Shown here: positions 62,751 to 64,000 of the stretch, piece after piece
Layout of the letters: each line of letters begins with the position of its first letter
How positions within the stretch are numbered: the first letter of the stretch is position 1
Origin: Bosea vestrisii
GTDB taxonomy: Bacteria > Pseudomonadota > Alphaproteobacteria > Rhizobiales > Beijerinckiaceae
Direction of reading: 5' to 3'
Length of the DNA stretch: 64,000 bases
NCBI RefSeq assembly: GCF_030144325.1
Contig: NZ_CP126307.1
Span: 930,001-994,000, forward strand
Translations under genes and position numbers: made by a program
The notes under the pieces: model-generated
Told to the model about the DNA's origin: nothing
Databases searched by the model: none
Seen by the model: the letters and a program-made list of their open reading frames with translations, nothing else

Positions 62751-64000
62751 ATGTCGGTCTCCGCCTTCTGCATCCGCCATCCGGTCGCGACGATCCTGAT
62801 GTCGTGCGCGCTTATCCTCGGCGGCCTGTTCGCCTGGCGCTCGCTGCCGGTCGCGGCGCTGCCGCGGGCTGAGTTCCCGGTCGTCAACGTCTCCGCGCAA
62901 TTGCCCGGCGCCTCGCCCGAGATCATGGCGACCTCGGTGGCGACGCCATTGATCAAGCAGTTCGCCACTATCGCCGGCATCGACTCGATCGCGACCACCA
63001 ACGCGCTCGGCACGACCTCGATCGCGATCCAGTTCGCGCTCGACCGTGACATCGACGCCGCGGCCGCCGACGTCCAGGCCGCCATCGCCCGGACCCAGCG
63101 CCAGCTCCCCGTCGACATGACGACGCCGCCGAGCTACCGCAAGTTCAACCCCGCCGACGCCCCGATCCTGCTGCTGGCGCTAAAGAGCGAGGTCACCCCG
63201 CTCTCCAAGATCGACGCCTTCGTCCAGCAGGTGCTCTCACCGACGCTCTCCACGGTCGAGGGCGTGGCCCAGGTCCAGATCTTCGGCAGCCAGAAATACG
63301 CGGTGCGCATCCAGGTCGACCCGACCGCGCTCGCCGCCCGCGGCATCGGCATCAACGATCTGCAGACGGCGATCACCGCCGCCAACGTCAATACCCCGGT
63401 CGGCACCATGCAGTCCGGCCCGCAGCAGTTGACGATCGAAGCCGAGACCCAGCTTGCCAACGCCGCGCACTTTGCCGACATCATCATCGCCACCCGCGAC
63501 GGTCGCCCGGTCCGGCTCGGCGACGTCGCCAAGGTGATCGACTCAGTCGAGAACCTCCAGCTCGCCAGCTGGTATGATGGTTCGCGCGCCCTCGTCGTCG
63601 CGGTTTTCCGCCAGCCCGATGCCAATACCGTCCAGGTCGTCGACCGCGTCAGGACAGCGATCGGCCAGATGCAGTCGCTGCTGCCGCCGGCGACCACGCT
63701 CGGTTTGCTCAATGACCGTTCCGCCTCGATCCGCCAGGCGGTCGAGGATGTGCAGTTCACGCTCGGGCTGACGATCGTGCTGGTCGTCGCGGTGATCTTC
63801 CTCTTCCTGCGCCGCTTCACCGCGACGCTGATCCCGGCCGTCGCCGTACCGATCTCGCTGATCGCGACGCTGGGCGCGATGTACCTGTTCGACTTCTCGA
63901 TCGACAACATCTCGCTGCTCGGCCTGACGCTCGCGGTCGGCCTCGTCGTCGACGACGCCATCGTCATGCTCGAAAACATCGTCCGGCATATGGAGGAGGA
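62751..64000 (+). CDS. RND efflux transporter permease, truncated by window end
   Basis: The first ~416 residues of an AcrB/MdtB-type pump, open to the end of the window. The start MSVSAFCIRHPVATILMSCA gives the first membrane segment, followed by RAEFPVVNVSAQLPGASPEI, the porter region FGSQKYAVRIQVDPTALAAR, VRLGDVAKVIDS, and membrane segments with LVVAVIFLFLRRFTATLIPA and GLTLAVGLVVDDAIVMLENI, whose Asp pair lies in the proton relay. With the adaptor it forms an inner-membrane efflux unit; an outer-membrane factor is not seen here. Confidence 0.93.
   Translation, partial: MSVSAFCIRHPVATILMSCALILGGLFAWRSLPVAALPRAEFPVVNVSAQLPGASPEIMATSVATPLIKQFATIAGIDSIATTNALGTTSIAIQFALDRDIDAAAADVQAAIARTQRQLPVDMTTPPSYRKFNPADAPILLLALKSEVTPLSKIDAFVQQVLSPTLSTVEGVAQVQIFGSQKYAVRIQVDPTALAARGIGINDLQTAITAANVNTPVGTMQSGPQQLTIEAETQLANAAHFADIIIATRDGRPVRLGDVAKVIDSVENLQLASWYDGSRALVVAVFRQPDANTVQVVDRVRTAIGQMQSLLPPATTLGLLNDRSASIRQAVEDVQFTLGLTIVLVVAVIFLFLRRFTATLIPAVAVPISLIATLGAMYLFDFSIDNISLLGLTLAVGLVVDDAIVMLENIVRHMEE

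Overview
The window is one stretch of GC-rich bacterial chromosome from an alphaproteobacterium. The gene content suggests Hyphomicrobiales, probably a Bosea-like or Bradyrhizobium-like organism; this is an inference from content, not a database match. Supporting signs are the CckA hybrid kinase next to a class of flagellar genes carrying TTAA-N7-TTAA (CtrA-type) boxes, a MotE/DUF6468 pair after fliL-fliM, an ATP12-family F1 assembly chaperone, an alphaproteobacterial DksA with a degenerate zinc finger, many tripartite tricarboxylate (TTT) binding proteins, and long palindromic intergenic repeats.

Layout. 0.2-10.5 kb holds mixed metabolic genes: a frameshifted P1 peptidase, a VOC protein, a YjhX-type protein, ATP12, a DUF1801 protein, a ClpP paralogue, an ArsR/SRPBCC pair, a propionyl-CoA carboxylase beta subunit with a frameshift, a LysR/quinone oxidoreductase divergent pair, a FabF-type synthase and an HxlR regulator. 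10.6-14.3 kb is a TetR-HlyD-ABC-ABC2 export operon with a 16-bp palindromic operator. 14.5-22.4 kb is a compact six-gene catabolic and transport operon (HMG-CoA-lyase-like enzyme, class III CoA transferase, NitT/TauT-type ABC importer, aconitase-family dehydratase) facing a GntR-type regulator. 22.5-30.8 kb contains an RND pump remnant, a beta-propeller lactonase, and a kdgD/LysR/TTT transport region whose two promoter regions share a 29-bp element. 31-38.5 kb has GNAT, an AlgI-type acyltransferase with an SGNH-like partner, dksA, and katG/oxyR.

38.8-60.4 kb is the flagellar region: flgF-flgG-flgA-flgH leftward, fliL-fliM-DUF6468-motE rightward, then a 3-kb non-flagellar insert (LysR, RidA-like gene, orphan TTT binding protein), a large TPR/beta-domain secreted protein, fliO-fliP leftward, and flgB-flgC-fliE-fliQ-fliR-flhB-cckA rightward. 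CtrA-type boxes sit before flgB/fliO, fliL and the TPR gene, tying the CckA phosphorelay to its likely targets. The window ends with a methyltransferase and an RND efflux pair whose pump runs off the end.

A striking technical feature is that six otherwise full-length genes (P1 peptidase, pccB, flgG, RidA-like, fliP, fliE) each carry exactly one single-base indel, mostly in short homopolymers. Correcting each by one base restores a normal-length protein, which suggests sequencing or assembly error, although true lesions cannot be excluded. No tRNA, rRNA, CRISPR array or intact insertion sequence was seen.
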